A DNA stretch of 23,890 bases from NCBI GenBank assembly GCA_934476545.1, contig CAKSOB010000013.1:1-23890 (forward strand), written 5' to 3'. Made by a program: the position numbers and the translations under genes. How positions within the stretch are numbered: the stretch's first letter is position 1; each line of letters starts with the position of its first letter. This stretch comes from an uncultured Eubacteriales bacterium. Lineage in GTDB: Bacteria > Bacillota > Clostridia > Oscillospirales > Acutalibacteraceae. Below are positions 7,606 through 15,139 of the stretch, piece by piece. The notes under the pieces were generated by a model. The model searched no databases. It was given only the letters and a program-made list of their open reading frames with translations, and was not told the origin of the DNA.

Positions 7606-8238
7606 TTAAGCCATAACTATCTTAAGGCTGTCAAGAAGCTCTTTGATGAACGGATCGTCAGCTTTGATATCATTATTTTTGATTTCAAGCTTGACAAGAA
7701 GTCCTGTCTTATCCGATGCACCTCTGTTTGCATAGGTAACAAAGAAGTCTCTTTCGTTGTATTCCGTTGTAACATGTATCGTCGAATAGGTATTTTCACC
7801 GTATTGAACATCTTTGCCGATTTCAGATTTTCCGTTTTTATAGGTCTGAAGGTTGCAAAGCTTTATTGTGTTTTCAACAGCCTCTTCCTGACTGCTAACC
7901 ATGTTTCGGGCGGTAGCGGTAAGAGTCGCAATAGATCCGTATGAGCCATCCTTGTAAATAAACAGCGTCACATTGCCCTTGAGCGGATCTTTTGAATCTT
8001 TACTAAAAGAATCGACCTCATATTTGTAGCCGGACGGAAGTTTGAGCGTGATAAACTCTGCGTTGATATCAGCAGGTCCGTTACCTTCGTCACCCTTCTT
8101 CATTCCTTCCGCTGTTGGTGTTTCTGTTGCACTAGTATTTTCTGTTGAGCTTTCCATACCGTCGCCATCAACCTCTCCGCAAGCAAAAAGACTAAGTGAA
8201 ACAGCGCAGATCATAAGTAATGCCAAGATTTTTTTCAT
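7606..8238 (-). CDS. Lipoprotein of unknown function (210 aa)
   Basis: The start is the ATG at 8238 (AGAAGG about 10 bases upstream), giving MKKILALL and a lipobox LFAC with the lipidated Cys at residue 20. A Ser/Thr/Glu-rich linker follows. The folded part, from about residue 60, starts with ITLKLPSGYKYEVD and reads like a one-domain alpha/beta protein (LFIYKDG, TVHVTTEYNERDFF-like strands, final helix FIKELLDSLKIV). This layout resembles DUF-type lipoproteins that predict fit-like domains related to PsbP/LpqN, but I cannot assign it. It is the last gene of the operon, 30 bases after the TM2 gene with no terminator between, and would sit on the outer face of the membrane. Confidence 0.85.
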   Translation of the reverse strand: MKKILALLMICAVSLSLFACGEVDGDGMESSTENTSATETPTAEGMKKGDEGNGPADINAEFITLKLPSGYKYEVDSFSKDSKDPLKGNVTLFIYKDGSYGSIATLTATARNMVSSQEEAVENTIKLCNLQTYKNGKSEIGKDVQYGENTYSTIHVTTEYNERDFFVTYANRGASDKTGLLVKLEIKNNDIKADDPFIKELLDSLKIVMA

Positions 8239-8268
8239 GTTAATCAACCTTCTCTCTTTTTTTCTTTT

Positions 8269-8916
8269 TTATTTTTTTCGAATGGGATTGCCGTTTTTGT
8301 CGGTGAATTTGCCAGTAATGATTTTTATCAGGTCAACAAGCACACCGATGCCAAAAACACCGGCGGTGAGAATATAAAGAATGCCAGATCCGATTTTACC
8401 TGCATAGAAACGGTGGACGCCGATTCCACCGAGGAAAAGACAGAGAATAAGGACTACAAACCAATCTTTTTCACTCTGTCCGCTGCTGCTGACACCAACG
8501 GGCGCTACATAATCTTCAACCTGCTCGCCGTTGAGTATCTTTTTAACCTTTTCGGTTACCTCGTCAAGATACGCTCCTCTTTCAATGGGAAGATTCACTA
8601 CGCCTTTTATGCCTTTTTGAGCTACGCTGTTTTTGTCAATGCGCACACCATTGATGGTTGTTTTGTTCTCTTGGATGCTTGCCATGACTTTGATTTTGTT
8701 GCCGTCTTTGACAAAGATCCAAACCGTAACATCAAGGTTCGGTTCTTTCTCAAAAGAAATGCGCTTTCCGGGGATACCCTCTTTGATTTTGAAGGGCATT
8801 TTAAAAGCCGAAGCGCGTGCGCTGAGCTTTTCGTATACCTCTTCAATGGTGGTTGAATAAGAGAGTTCAAACTCTCTTGGGGCTGTTGCAGTTGCCATTG
8901 ATTTAATATCTACCAT
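8269..8916 (-). CDS. TM2-domain membrane protein with an N-terminal soluble domain
   Basis: The ATG at 8916 is selected because GGAGGG lies 6 bases upstream; the open frame continues further but without a site. Residues 14-135 form a soluble domain starting PREFELSYSTTIEEVYEKLS, with WIFVKDGNKIKVMAS and IDKNSVAQ segments, unrecognised but reminiscent of small beta-sandwich modules fused to TM2. Residues 148-200 are a classic TM2 domain: charged SEKDW, a first helix ending in FLGGIGVHRFYAGK, and a second helix TAGVFGIGVLVDLI. The tail FTDKNGNPI is also typical. TM2 domains are two-helix membrane hairpins with a conserved polar turn and unknown biochemical role. The gene lies between lipoprotein genes in one operon. 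Confidence 0.92.
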   Translation of the reverse strand: MVDIKSMATATAPREFELSYSTTIEEVYEKLSARASAFKMPFKIKEGIPGKRISFEKEPNLDVTVWIFVKDGNKIKVMASIQENKTTINGVRIDKNSVAQKGIKGVVNLPIERGAYLDEVTEKVKKILNGEQVEDYVAPVGVSSSGQSEKDWFVVLILCLFLGGIGVHRFYAGKIGSGILYILTAGVFGIGVLVDLIKIITGKFTDKNGNPIRKK

Positions 8917-8962
8917 ATTTTCCCTCCAATATATTATTCCGTGCTTTAATTCACACGGTAGG

Positions 8963-9445
8963 TTATGATGTTCGGCACTTTTCTGCCAACGTGCGCAATG
9001 CATTTACCAAATTGTCGTTATATATTTCCGCCTTGATTTCTGTGCCATCATTCATCCTGAAATACAGATAGTATCCGCCGCCATCGAGTGCAAAGGCTTT
9101 GATTTGCGGAGGTTTATATTTTTGAGCCTGTAAAATAAGGTCTTGCTCTTTCACAACATCAAGTATAGCCGCAGCATCCTGCGCGCTTACTTTTTTATCC
9201 TCAAATTCGACCCTTGGGTTTTCGAAGTCGTAGGAATAGTTTGCATCAAAAAGCCATTCGTCATTTGCTTTTTCAAGAGAATAAGCATAAGAATCCGTGT
9301 AGCTCATGGTCGAACAGGAAAAACTGATTACGCACACATCTGCCGCAGTATATTTTTTCTTTGCTCCGCAGCCGAAAAGCCCTACAGGTAATAATAACAT
9401 AAGCAAAAATAAGCTCGCTTTTTTAATATAGTTTGTGTGCTTCAA
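8963..9445 (-). CDS. Lipoprotein of unknown function (160 aa), TTG start coupled to upstream gene
   Basis: The signal peptide MKHTNYIKKASLFLLMLLL leads to the lipobox LFGC with Cys at residue 26. The mature part is mixed alpha/beta: VCVISFSCSTMSYTDSY, a helix with SAQDAAAILDVVKEQ, then YYLYFRMNDGTEIKAEIYND and a terminal helix. No family recognised. The start is TTG, overlapping the previous gene's TGA as TTGA, with AAAGGAG 12 bases upstream; no ATG gives a complete signal peptide. The unusual start and overlap suggest low, coupled translation. A gap of 46 bases leads to the TM2 gene. Confidence 0.82.
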   Translation of the reverse strand: MKHTNYIKKASLFLLMLLLPVGLFGCGAKKKYTAADVCVISFSCSTMSYTDSYAYSLEKANDEWLFDANYSYDFENPRVEFEDKKVSAQDAAAILDVVKEQDLILQAQKYKPPQIKAFALDGGGYYLYFRMNDGTEIKAEIYNDNLVNALRTLAEKCRTS

Positions 9446-9636
9446 ATTACAAACGTACTCCTTTCGGCATAGATTGACTGTTTGCCGGAGGTGACAAACT
9501 CGTCGGTTGTTGCCTGTGTTGTCGGATTTTCGGAAGGGGGATTTCCCCCGTCATTGCCGCAGGCGTAAAGCCCGAATGCCATAATCACAGCAAGAATTGC
9601 CAACATTATTTTTACCCTTTTCCGAGAACTTCCCAT
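9442..9636 (-). CDS. Small lipoprotein, about 64 aa
   Basis: A very small lipoprotein: basic n-region SSRKRVK, hydrophobic core and lipobox GLYAC, followed by only about 38 mature residues rich in Pro, Thr and Asn (PPSENPTTQATT). The ATG at 9636 is chosen because it supplies the positively charged n-region needed for export; it overlaps the previous gene by 25 bases. The ATG at 9606, after AAAAGGG, has the better ribosome site but loses the charges. The stop overlaps the next start. With such a short mature part it may be a linker-only or truncated lipoprotein; the mature end could also be the relic of a longer protein. Confidence 0.65.
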   Translation of the reverse strand: MGSSRKRVKIMLAILAVIMAFGLYACGNDGGNPPSENPTTQATTDEFVTSGKQSIYAERSTFVI

Positions 9637-10550
9637 TTGTCATTCAACACATCATAAAAATATATAAGGTTGTCACACACTCCGTAATAACGTTCTCTGA
9701 CGAATTGATCGTCTCTGTTTGTGCCGAGGGCGAAAATCCAGCACAGACGACCGTCAATTTCATCAATCTGTCCTGTATACTGCACACTCATACCTTTATT
9801 TATGTAGTATTGAACTTCTTGAGACTCCAAAAGAATTTCATGGGCAATTTCAACATTTCTATCCTCGGCTTCGCCGTTGTCGCCGTAATCGGTGTATACA
9901 GAAAAATCATAGAATTTTTCAGCGACAAGATGTCCGTCCATTCCGGACAGCATCGGGAATATCGAAAAAGAGTCGTTTCCTTTTTTAAAGTACAGCGATA
10001 CATTTGAGTGTATTTCACTTTCATTGCAGCGCAGTAAAAAATAATCAATTCCGTTTCCGCTGTAATTATAGAGCGCATTGTCGGTCTTTACGGAATATTC
10101 ACCGTTATCGGTTATTTCCGCCCGATAAACGGATGCACTGTATTCAACATCGGCAATAACTACCGCATAAAGCTCCGCGCCGCCTGCATTGACAAGAGGA
10201 GAATTGCAGAGAAAATCATATTTATCCGCATACTGACTGTTTTTTACAAAATTGAGAATTTCTTTCTCATTCGCCTCATAGCCGACATAACCGATATAGG
10301 CAATACCAACCGATTCTTTGTTATCAAGAATTGTTTTTTGAAGCTTTGATAAATCGTTGTCGTTTTCTACGGTCGTGGTTGCAGAGGAAATATCGGTGTC
10401 GTTTTCTACGGTTGTCGTTGCAGAGGAGACATCGGTTGTTTTGCTTTCGGTCAAATCTGAATTATCAGATGGTTCTGCCCCACATCCCGAAGCCAAGGCA
10501 AGCATAATTAAAGCCATAAGTAAGGTTATCATATATTTATTAAATTTCAT
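9612..10550 (-). CDS. Lipoprotein of unknown function (312 aa) with a 13-residue tandem repeat
   Basis: The ATG at 10550 (AAGGCGG upstream) gives MKFNKYMITLLMALIML and a lipobox ASGC. The linker contains two copies of the 13-residue unit SSATTTVENDTDI / SSATTTVENDNDL. The mature domain begins with LSKLQKTILDNKESVGIAYIGYVG and continues with strands such as AELYAVVIADVEYS, YFLLRCNESEI and SLYFKKGNDSFSI, ending in YGVCDNLIYFYDVLNDKWEVL. I do not recognise the family; the GIAYIGYVG segment and the YxVCDN...YDV end recur in Clostridial lipoproteins of unknown role, from memory only. It is the second gene of the operon, 47 bases after the receiver-like gene. It is probably surface-exposed. Confidence 0.85.
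   Translation of the reverse strand: MKFNKYMITLLMALIMLALASGCGAEPSDNSDLTESKTTDVSSATTTVENDTDISSATTTVENDNDLSKLQKTILDNKESVGIAYIGYVGYEANEKEILNFVKNSQYADKYDFLCNSPLVNAGGAELYAVVIADVEYSASVYRAEITDNGEYSVKTDNALYNYSGNGIDYFLLRCNESEIHSNVSLYFKKGNDSFSIFPMLSGMDGHLVAEKFYDFSVYTDYGDNGEAEDRNVEIAHEILLESQEVQYYINKGMSVQYTGQIDEIDGRLCWIFALGTNRDDQFVRERYYGVCDNLIYFYDVLNDKWEVLGKG
10360..10440 (-). repeat. Two-copy 39-bp coding repeat in the lipoprotein linker
   Basis: Two adjacent, nearly identical 39-base units encode SSATTTVEND plus three residues each. In-frame tandem units like this can change copy number by slippage and lengthen or shorten the linker between lipid anchor and domain. Confidence 0.75.
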
Positions 10551-10597
10551 TATGTCATCCGCCTTTCTTTCATCCTGCAAATATTTAATCGGTTCGT

Positions 10598-10981
10598 TTA
10601 TACACTGTCGATAACTGAAGCGAAGTAGTTTTCGGAAACCGAGCCGAACAGAAAAGCGTCGATAAAACCGTCACGCTTTGCTTGCCGAACATTTTCCGAA
10701 AGCTCTATGTCGTTCTCGTCATTTACGAAAAAAATAATACGACATTCCGGAGTGCTTTTCCTGACCTTTTTTGTTATTTTCATCCGCTCCTGGAATATCC
10801 AGGGAAAGTAAGCTTTAACCTCCATTAAAAGCACATCGGAATTATGCAGCTTGCACCATTCGGCAGTTGAGTCGGGAGATTCGGAAACAATAACCTGGCA
10901 ATCTTCTAACTCCTGCAGAAGCATTCTTTCCATATTGTGCGCATGAATAGTACTTTGAATGTCCAAAACAATTTTTCTCAT
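10598..10981 (-). CDS. Stand-alone receiver-like protein lacking the phospho-acceptor Asp
   Basis: A 127-residue cytosolic protein built like a response-regulator receiver domain without output domain. The start at 10981 has AAGGCGGTGA five bases upstream, one mismatch from the ideal site; an upstream ATG at 11005 has a poorer site. The order of strands fits: RKIVLDIQ (usually followed by two acidic residues), SDVLLMEVK (where Asp is expected the residue is Glu54), RIIFFVND, and DAFLFGSVS (where the conserved Lys is expected, Gly113). So the acidic pocket, phospho-Asp and Lys are all missing or changed. It heads the lipoprotein operon and follows the kinase/regulator operon. A phosphorylation-independent binding role is an inference; the fold assignment is by pattern only. 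Confidence 0.75.
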   Translation of the reverse strand: MRKIVLDIQSTIHAHNMERMLLQELEDCQVIVSESPDSTAEWCKLHNSDVLLMEVKAYFPWIFQERMKITKKVRKSTPECRIIFFVNDENDIELSENVRQAKRDGFIDAFLFGSVSENYFASVIDSV

Positions 10982-11022
10982 TCCCGTCACCGCCTTATTA
11001 CTCATTTTCTTTTCTACCTATA

Positions 11023-11050
11023 ATTGTACTTATTTTTTTCAGTTTGTCAC
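11023..11050 (-). promoter_or_regulatory. Candidate promoter of the receiver/lipoprotein operon
   Basis: On the minus strand GTGACA (11045-11050), a 16-base spacer and TACAAT (11023-11028). It lies about 40 bases before the start codon and after the terminator of the upstream operon, so the lipoprotein operon has its own transcription start. Confidence 0.5.
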
Positions 11051-11066
11051 TGGCATTTGTGCCAGT
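11049..11066. promoter_or_regulatory. Inverted repeat overlapping the -35 element (candidate operator)
   Basis: ACTGGC and GCCAGT form a perfect 6-6-6 inverted repeat whose inner end touches the -35 hexamer of the lipoprotein operon promoter. NarL/LuxR-type regulators bind inverted repeats of about this size, and one is encoded just upstream. The pairing is inferred. Confidence 0.45.
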
Positions 11067-11114
11067 AAATACATAAAAAATGATTAATTTTCAAAAATAT
11101 TTGTTAAACAGCAC

Positions 11115-11145
11115 AAAAAAATCCTCGGTTTTTAAAACCGAGGAT
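11115..11145 (-). terminator. Terminator after the response regulator
   Basis: ATCCTCGGTTTT pairs perfectly with AAAACCGAGGAT and is followed on the minus strand by seven T. It separates the kinase/regulator operon from the lipoprotein operon. Confidence 0.92.
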
Positions 11146-11158
11146 TTATGTTTTTATA

Positions 11159-11788
11159 TTATTCATCTTTTAATGTTGTGACCATTAGCTTGTTTTCAAT
11201 TGCGGTGGCAACCAGTGCTTCACGGTTTTCAAAGTCACCTTTTTTCACCATGTCGTCCAGATTCCATCGCACTCCGTTTTTGGATATTCCTATTTTATCA
11301 GCAATTTCCTGATATGTCAGTCCACGAATATACAATCGCAGTATGTCAAGCTGACGGGGTGAAAAATCTTTGGACATGGCTTTTTCCATTTCAACCGATG
11401 GAGATGAGGAAGGGAAAACCTTCTCTCCGTCAAGAGTTCTTTTTATAACATCCAAAAGCTCCTCCGTTCCGTGGTCCTTATACCACAGACTGTCGGCGGC
11501 GCCATTTTTCGCTTTGGAAAGGACTTCGGGATCGACCAATGATGTTACGGCCACTATTTTTATATTAGGAAATACCTTCTTAATTCGCTCTGCGGCGGCA
11601 AGTCCGGAGTGTTTGTGCTGAGTTTGTACATCCATAAGAATAAGCTGTATCGAGCTGTTGCAGTTCCTCTCTGCCTCAAAAGCGTCACGATATACGCCGA
11701 CAAGGCGAAAAACATCGTTTGATTTCAGCCGCTCGGCAAAATGCTTTTGAATATATAAATCATCTTCTACCAGTATTGTATTTATCAT
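11159..11788 (-). CDS. NarL/LuxR-type response regulator
   Basis: A 209-residue DNA-binding response regulator. The receiver (1-120) has the acidic pair in VEDD (8-10), the phospho-acceptor Asp53 in LILMDVQ, Thr82/Ser83 and Lys104 in WYKDH. A linker leads to a C-terminal helix-turn-helix (about 142-200): FSPRQLDILRLYIRGLTYQEI, then ADKIGISKNGVRWNLDD. This resembles the LuxR/GerE type but with an unusual recognition helix (NGVRWNLDDM instead of the usual TVKxHxxxI). The ATG overlaps the kinase stop by four bases (ATGA), so it is the cognate partner. Phosphorylation should permit dimerisation and promoter binding, possibly at the inverted repeat before the next operon. Confidence 0.93.
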   Translation of the reverse strand: MINTILVEDDLYIQKHFAERLKSNDVFRLVGVYRDAFEAERNCNSSIQLILMDVQTQHKHSGLAAAERIKKVFPNIKIVAVTSLVDPEVLSKAKNGAADSLWYKDHGTEELLDVIKRTLDGEKVFPSSSPSVEMEKAMSKDFSPRQLDILRLYIRGLTYQEIADKIGISKNGVRWNLDDMVKKGDFENREALVATAIENKLMVTTLKDE

Positions 11789-13035
11789 ATGTCGTTCTCC
11801 TTTTCCGGAAGCGTAAGCAGTAAAGCGAAGCGTGGCTTGTATGCCGTGTGCATTTCACCGCCGGCAGATTCTATGCTGCGGCGAAGCGACGACAATCCGC
11901 TGCCCTCCTTAATGGGTTCTGACGGAGCAACGCCGTTGTTCGTTATCGTAATATCAAACAAATCCTTTCGCTTACATATGCAGATATATACTTCATTGCC
12001 CCTAGCATGCTTGATACAATTTGTTACACATTCTTTCGCTGCGGCAACGGTAAGCTCTTCGGCAAGCGAATCGGCGGGAAGGTATCCGTTCACCGTTACC
12101 GTTACGCCGAGGATTTTCGCTGTTTGAATCACTTCATCCATTGTTCCGCTGGCTGTTACTCGATCGCTTGTCAACACTGCGGTGGATTCCTGTAAAGCCT
12201 CGAGCTTTTTGTCAGTAGTTTCATCGCTTTCAATGATGTCACGAATTGTCAGTAAACTTCTCCCGATTGTGTCGTGAATATGTATTTTCAGGTCAAGACT
12301 TTCTTTTTCTTTTATATCATCGGCCATTCGTTCATACATTTTTTGAAGCTTACGGTTGACCTCTTTCAAATCGTCGTTTATAATGGCTTGACGGACATTG
12401 CCGTTATAAAGCTCAGTGACATTATGCGCTGTCATTTGAAGCCAGTTGTCGTCATTGTCAACGGTGATATGCTGCTTGCGGAATTGCCAAACTGTTTTAT
12501 CGGGCAGTATATAACAATCGCCGTTAACGGTAATACTTTTATCGGGGTGCTCCAACGCTTTTTCAAGATCTTCAGCAATTTGAAGCTCATGTCCGCTCAG
12601 CGCAAATGACAAACGGCGCATACGGTCATTGCAAAGAATAATACGCCCGTTGGGGTCGGCATAGCATAAACCCATCGGTAGCTTGTCGGTAGCATCTTTA
12701 ACGGAAAACGGTGAGAGCATCTTCTTTCGGCGGCGGTACTCTCTCGGCAGAGCAAAGGTAAAATGAACAATCACAAGTAAAATTACCGTAATGAAAATCT
12801 GCCAAGGAGCATCTAATAAGAATGCATCCTTGCCTTTGAACGGATCCCCCTGCGTTACCAAGAACAAAAGCGTAAGCAAAAACGCAAAAATCACGAGACT
12901 CAGTAAATTGCCGATCGATTTGTAGCGGTGAGAGATTTGATATATAAAAAGTCCCAATTCAAGCACGGCTTCCAAAAACAGTAGAAGCGGTATTAAGGCC
13001 TGCAAAAAGACCGGAAGCGAAGAAAAAGCGCTCAT
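11785..13035 (-). CDS. Membrane sensor histidine kinase (NarX/DesK-like)
   Basis: A 416-residue kinase. Three hydrophobic segments occupy about residues 8-95. A PAS-like region (about 108-210, with MGLCYADPNGRIILCNDRM) and a helix rich in Lys and Glu precede the phospho-acceptor region KIHIHDTIGRSLLTIRDI, His254. An ATPase domain follows: N box ECVTNCIKHA (Glu335, Asn339), G1 as TNNGVAP (Asn replaces the usual Asp), and G2 GSGLSSLRRSIESAGG. HD at the H-box is characteristic of the HisKA_3/DesK/NarX group, which pairs with NarL-type regulators such as the one encoded next. It overlaps both neighbours by four bases. The changed G1 Asp may weaken ATP binding but is tolerated in some families. 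Confidence 0.92.
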   Translation of the reverse strand: MSAFSSLPVFLQALIPLLLFLEAVLELGLFIYQISHRYKSIGNLLSLVIFAFLLTLLFLVTQGDPFKGKDAFLLDAPWQIFITVILLVIVHFTFALPREYRRRKKMLSPFSVKDATDKLPMGLCYADPNGRIILCNDRMRRLSFALSGHELQIAEDLEKALEHPDKSITVNGDCYILPDKTVWQFRKQHITVDNDDNWLQMTAHNVTELYNGNVRQAIINDDLKEVNRKLQKMYERMADDIKEKESLDLKIHIHDTIGRSLLTIRDIIESDETTDKKLEALQESTAVLTSDRVTASGTMDEVIQTAKILGVTVTVNGYLPADSLAEELTVAAAKECVTNCIKHARGNEVYICICKRKDLFDITITNNGVAPSEPIKEGSGLSSLRRSIESAGGEMHTAYKPRFALLLTLPEKENDI

Positions 13036-14696
13036 ACGGCGGCACCTCCTTCAAGAAGGAGTACAAGATGCTGATATCCTTCGTCATCGTCCGTTTCATA
13101 CCGTACGTTACCTTTGAGCGCAAGAAAGGACAGATCGGCCTTGCAGCATATATTCACTGATAAACGCAACCCTTCCACATCGGCAAGGCTTACCTGTATG
13201 CTTGATATGTTTCCAAGGTCTGCCTCAATCACTTGTTCGTAAAAATCAAATATCGCCGCAGCCGATTTGCCCGGGAGCATGGAGAGCTCGCTGTCGGCAA
13301 AGAATGTGCTGCGTACGTTTAACAGCGTCAATGTTTGAAGCGACTCGGCGAAGGCTCCGATCAGTTCGGTGATTGCTACCTTGTAGTCACGGTCGGTCAA
13401 TAATGTTAAATGTTTACGACGCTTGATATAGCTGCAAAGAACAGCAATTTCGGCAAGTAAAGATTTTGCCCTTACCGGATCTGTTTTATTTATTTTTTGA
13501 TATTCTTTTGTAAGCATCGAGATCTTGTTGATTTGCGTTTGAGTTGCGCGGCGAAGCAAATCATACAAACGGTTTTGCTCCTCTATCTTGCGGCGTTTTG
13601 ATTCACGTTTATACTCATATCGCAGTATTTCGTTTCGCTCGGCAAGCTCTTCGGCAAGACTTTCGGATTCTTCCTTTATTTCAAGCAGGGAGGACACATC
13701 CTCAGTCCATACGGCATAACCGCCGCTGATAGGCATTGTATGCAGATTCAGCCCGTCTGCAAGTGTAACAGGGCTTTGTATGGCGCGCATCATTTTTTCT
13801 CGTGAAATCGGTTGCATATTCATCGCCGCATACCGAACATTGAAGTCCATATCGGTAATTTGCGCCGATGTTCCCACCGATGAGGCGAACAGATCGGCAT
13901 AGCGGCTGTTGGAGTGAATATATCCGCAGGCAATACAAGCCTCAAAGCAAAGCATGTACATAAGACTCTGAAATGCGGTAACATCACCGAACAACTCTTT
14001 CTGCCACGGTATACCGACATAGTTCAGCGCAAGATAGCTCAAAGATACCGCCAAAGGGATTACAGGTAAAAAACGGAGCTTGCGATTTTTTAACCGGCAC
14101 TTAAAGAGCATCACCACAAATGCCGCTACGACACAAAACACCTGCCATCCGATTACGGCAAAATAGCACACACCGTAGCCGTGGTTTGTATCCGACCAAA
14201 TATCCGCATCTTTGGGAAACGTAAAAACTAATTGATGTAAATCATTTGTCAGCACAAGAATAAGCAAAGCTCCCAAAACGGCAAACAATAGCCAAACGGA
14301 TTTCGGCAGTTTGTATTCATCGGGTTTGCCCAGAGACATTGCAATCAGCAGTGCGAGCATGGGAACAAACAGCATTGGCAAATAGAAAAGATACCACAGG
14401 TATCTTATTGCAATCGGCTGCCAAAAGATAAAATATTTTGCCGAGCGAAAGGTAAACCACAAAATCAGCAGCAGCGCAACGCCTGTAAGATACCGCCGTA
14501 TCTGGTTTTGAACAATGCGCTGACGCACAGAAAGCCCCCAAGCGGCGAACATACCTATATATATGAAGCTGCGAAGATAGGAAAACAGCGTAGGATAAAA
14601 GCTGCCTCCTCCCATAAGACGAAAAATATACGCAATCATCACGGCAAGCAAAATAATACCGCCGGTTATTAGCGCTTTCTTCCTTCGTTCAACCAT
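13032..14696 (-). CDS. 7TM receptor with degenerate histidine-kinase module (pseudokinase-like)
   Basis: A 554-residue membrane protein. About seven or eight hydrophobic segments span residues 8-260, with NDLHQLVFTF (151-160) and HGYGVCYFAVIGW, hallmarks of the histidine-kinase 7TM N-terminal domain. A PAS-like part (about 276-335) and a long coiled coil (about 336-400, EEQNRLYDLLRRATQTQ) follow. The C-terminal 150 residues have the length of a kinase core, but I see no phospho-acceptor His in the coiled coil, no Asn box (YEQVIEADLG where ENALKHA-type motif is expected) and no glycine-rich boxes. The start has GAGG 8 bases upstream. Its stop overlaps the start of the true kinase, so it probably senses an external signal and acts on that kinase. 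The ligand is unknown. Confidence 0.85.
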   Translation of the reverse strand: MVERRKKALITGGIILLAVMIAYIFRLMGGGSFYPTLFSYLRSFIYIGMFAAWGLSVRQRIVQNQIRRYLTGVALLLILWFTFRSAKYFIFWQPIAIRYLWYLFYLPMLFVPMLALLIAMSLGKPDEYKLPKSVWLLFAVLGALLILVLTNDLHQLVFTFPKDADIWSDTNHGYGVCYFAVIGWQVFCVVAAFVVMLFKCRLKNRKLRFLPVIPLAVSLSYLALNYVGIPWQKELFGDVTAFQSLMYMLCFEACIACGYIHSNSRYADLFASSVGTSAQITDMDFNVRYAAMNMQPISREKMMRAIQSPVTLADGLNLHTMPISGGYAVWTEDVSSLLEIKEESESLAEELAERNEILRYEYKRESKRRKIEEQNRLYDLLRRATQTQINKISMLTKEYQKINKTDPVRAKSLLAEIAVLCSYIKRRKHLTLLTDRDYKVAITELIGAFAESLQTLTLLNVRSTFFADSELSMLPGKSAAAIFDFYEQVIEADLGNISSIQVSLADVEGLRLSVNICCKADLSFLALKGNVRYETDDDEGYQHLVLLLEGGAAV

Positions 14697-14763
14697 ACTT
14701 CATACCTCATATTTCCACTTATCATTTTGTCTAAATACAAAATGTTCTAAATGCTTTCATAAT

Positions 14764-15029
14764 TTAGATTATAGCATAAAGTTTGCTTTTTTCAAGAATT
14801 GCTTTTAAAACAGACTTTGGTGTGTCATCTCCTGCAAAGTCATCTGTGACCGTGCATGAAGCCTCATACACCAACACACTGACAATCAAAAACGGCAACA
14901 CAACGATTCTGACCATCTCTGGACTTTCTTAGACGCAATGGCATCCATCAAGTCATTTACACGGTTTCGTCTTACAGCGGTTCGACACAAATAGGCAGTA
15001 CAGAAATTAACGCATAACTTCAAAAGCAC
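14764..15029 (-). pseudogene. Degraded small ORF in two adjoining frames
   Basis: Two short minus-strand frames look more like protein than chance. The first starts at GTG 15029 and includes TAVRRNRVNDLMDAIASKKV, ending after SLCCRF at 14886. The second (ATG 14916, 50 residues) reads MVRIVVLPFLIVSVLVYEAS, then TDDFAGDDTPKSVLKAI, ending at 14764. Adding one base to the A5 run at 14888-14892 would join them into one protein with a membrane-type segment. Plus-strand frames here (NGNTTILTISGLS and YTVSSYSGSTQIGSTEINA) also look partly coding, so the strand is not certain. The promoter of the next operon overlaps its end. Likely a relic or a conserved non-coding element. Confidence 0.25.
14768..14795 (-). 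promoter_or_regulatory. Promoter of the receptor/kinase/regulator operon
   Basis: On the minus strand TTGAAA (14790-14795), a 16-base spacer and TATAAT (14768-14773), about 70 bases before the 7TM gene. Confidence 0.65.
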
Positions 15030-15030
15030 A

Positions 15031-15062
15031 AGACCGCAGGTTTAACCACCTGCGGTCTTTTT
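15031..15062 (+). terminator. Strong plus-strand terminator hairpin with no gene before it
   Basis: AGACCGCAGGT and ACCTGCGGTCT form a perfect 11-bp stem around a 6-base loop, followed by TTTT. No supported plus-strand gene ends here. Confidence 0.75.
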
Positions 15063-15139
15063 ATTATCTGAGAGAATAATGGTATAGAACAATACACCCC
15101 CATTCAATAGTTTCTATATAAAGTTAGGGTTATTTGCCA

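Noticed and set aside
7326..7616. A 96-aa plus-strand frame after the tRNA terminator
   Set aside because: Starts inside the terminator, crosses both hairpins and shows no protein-like motif.
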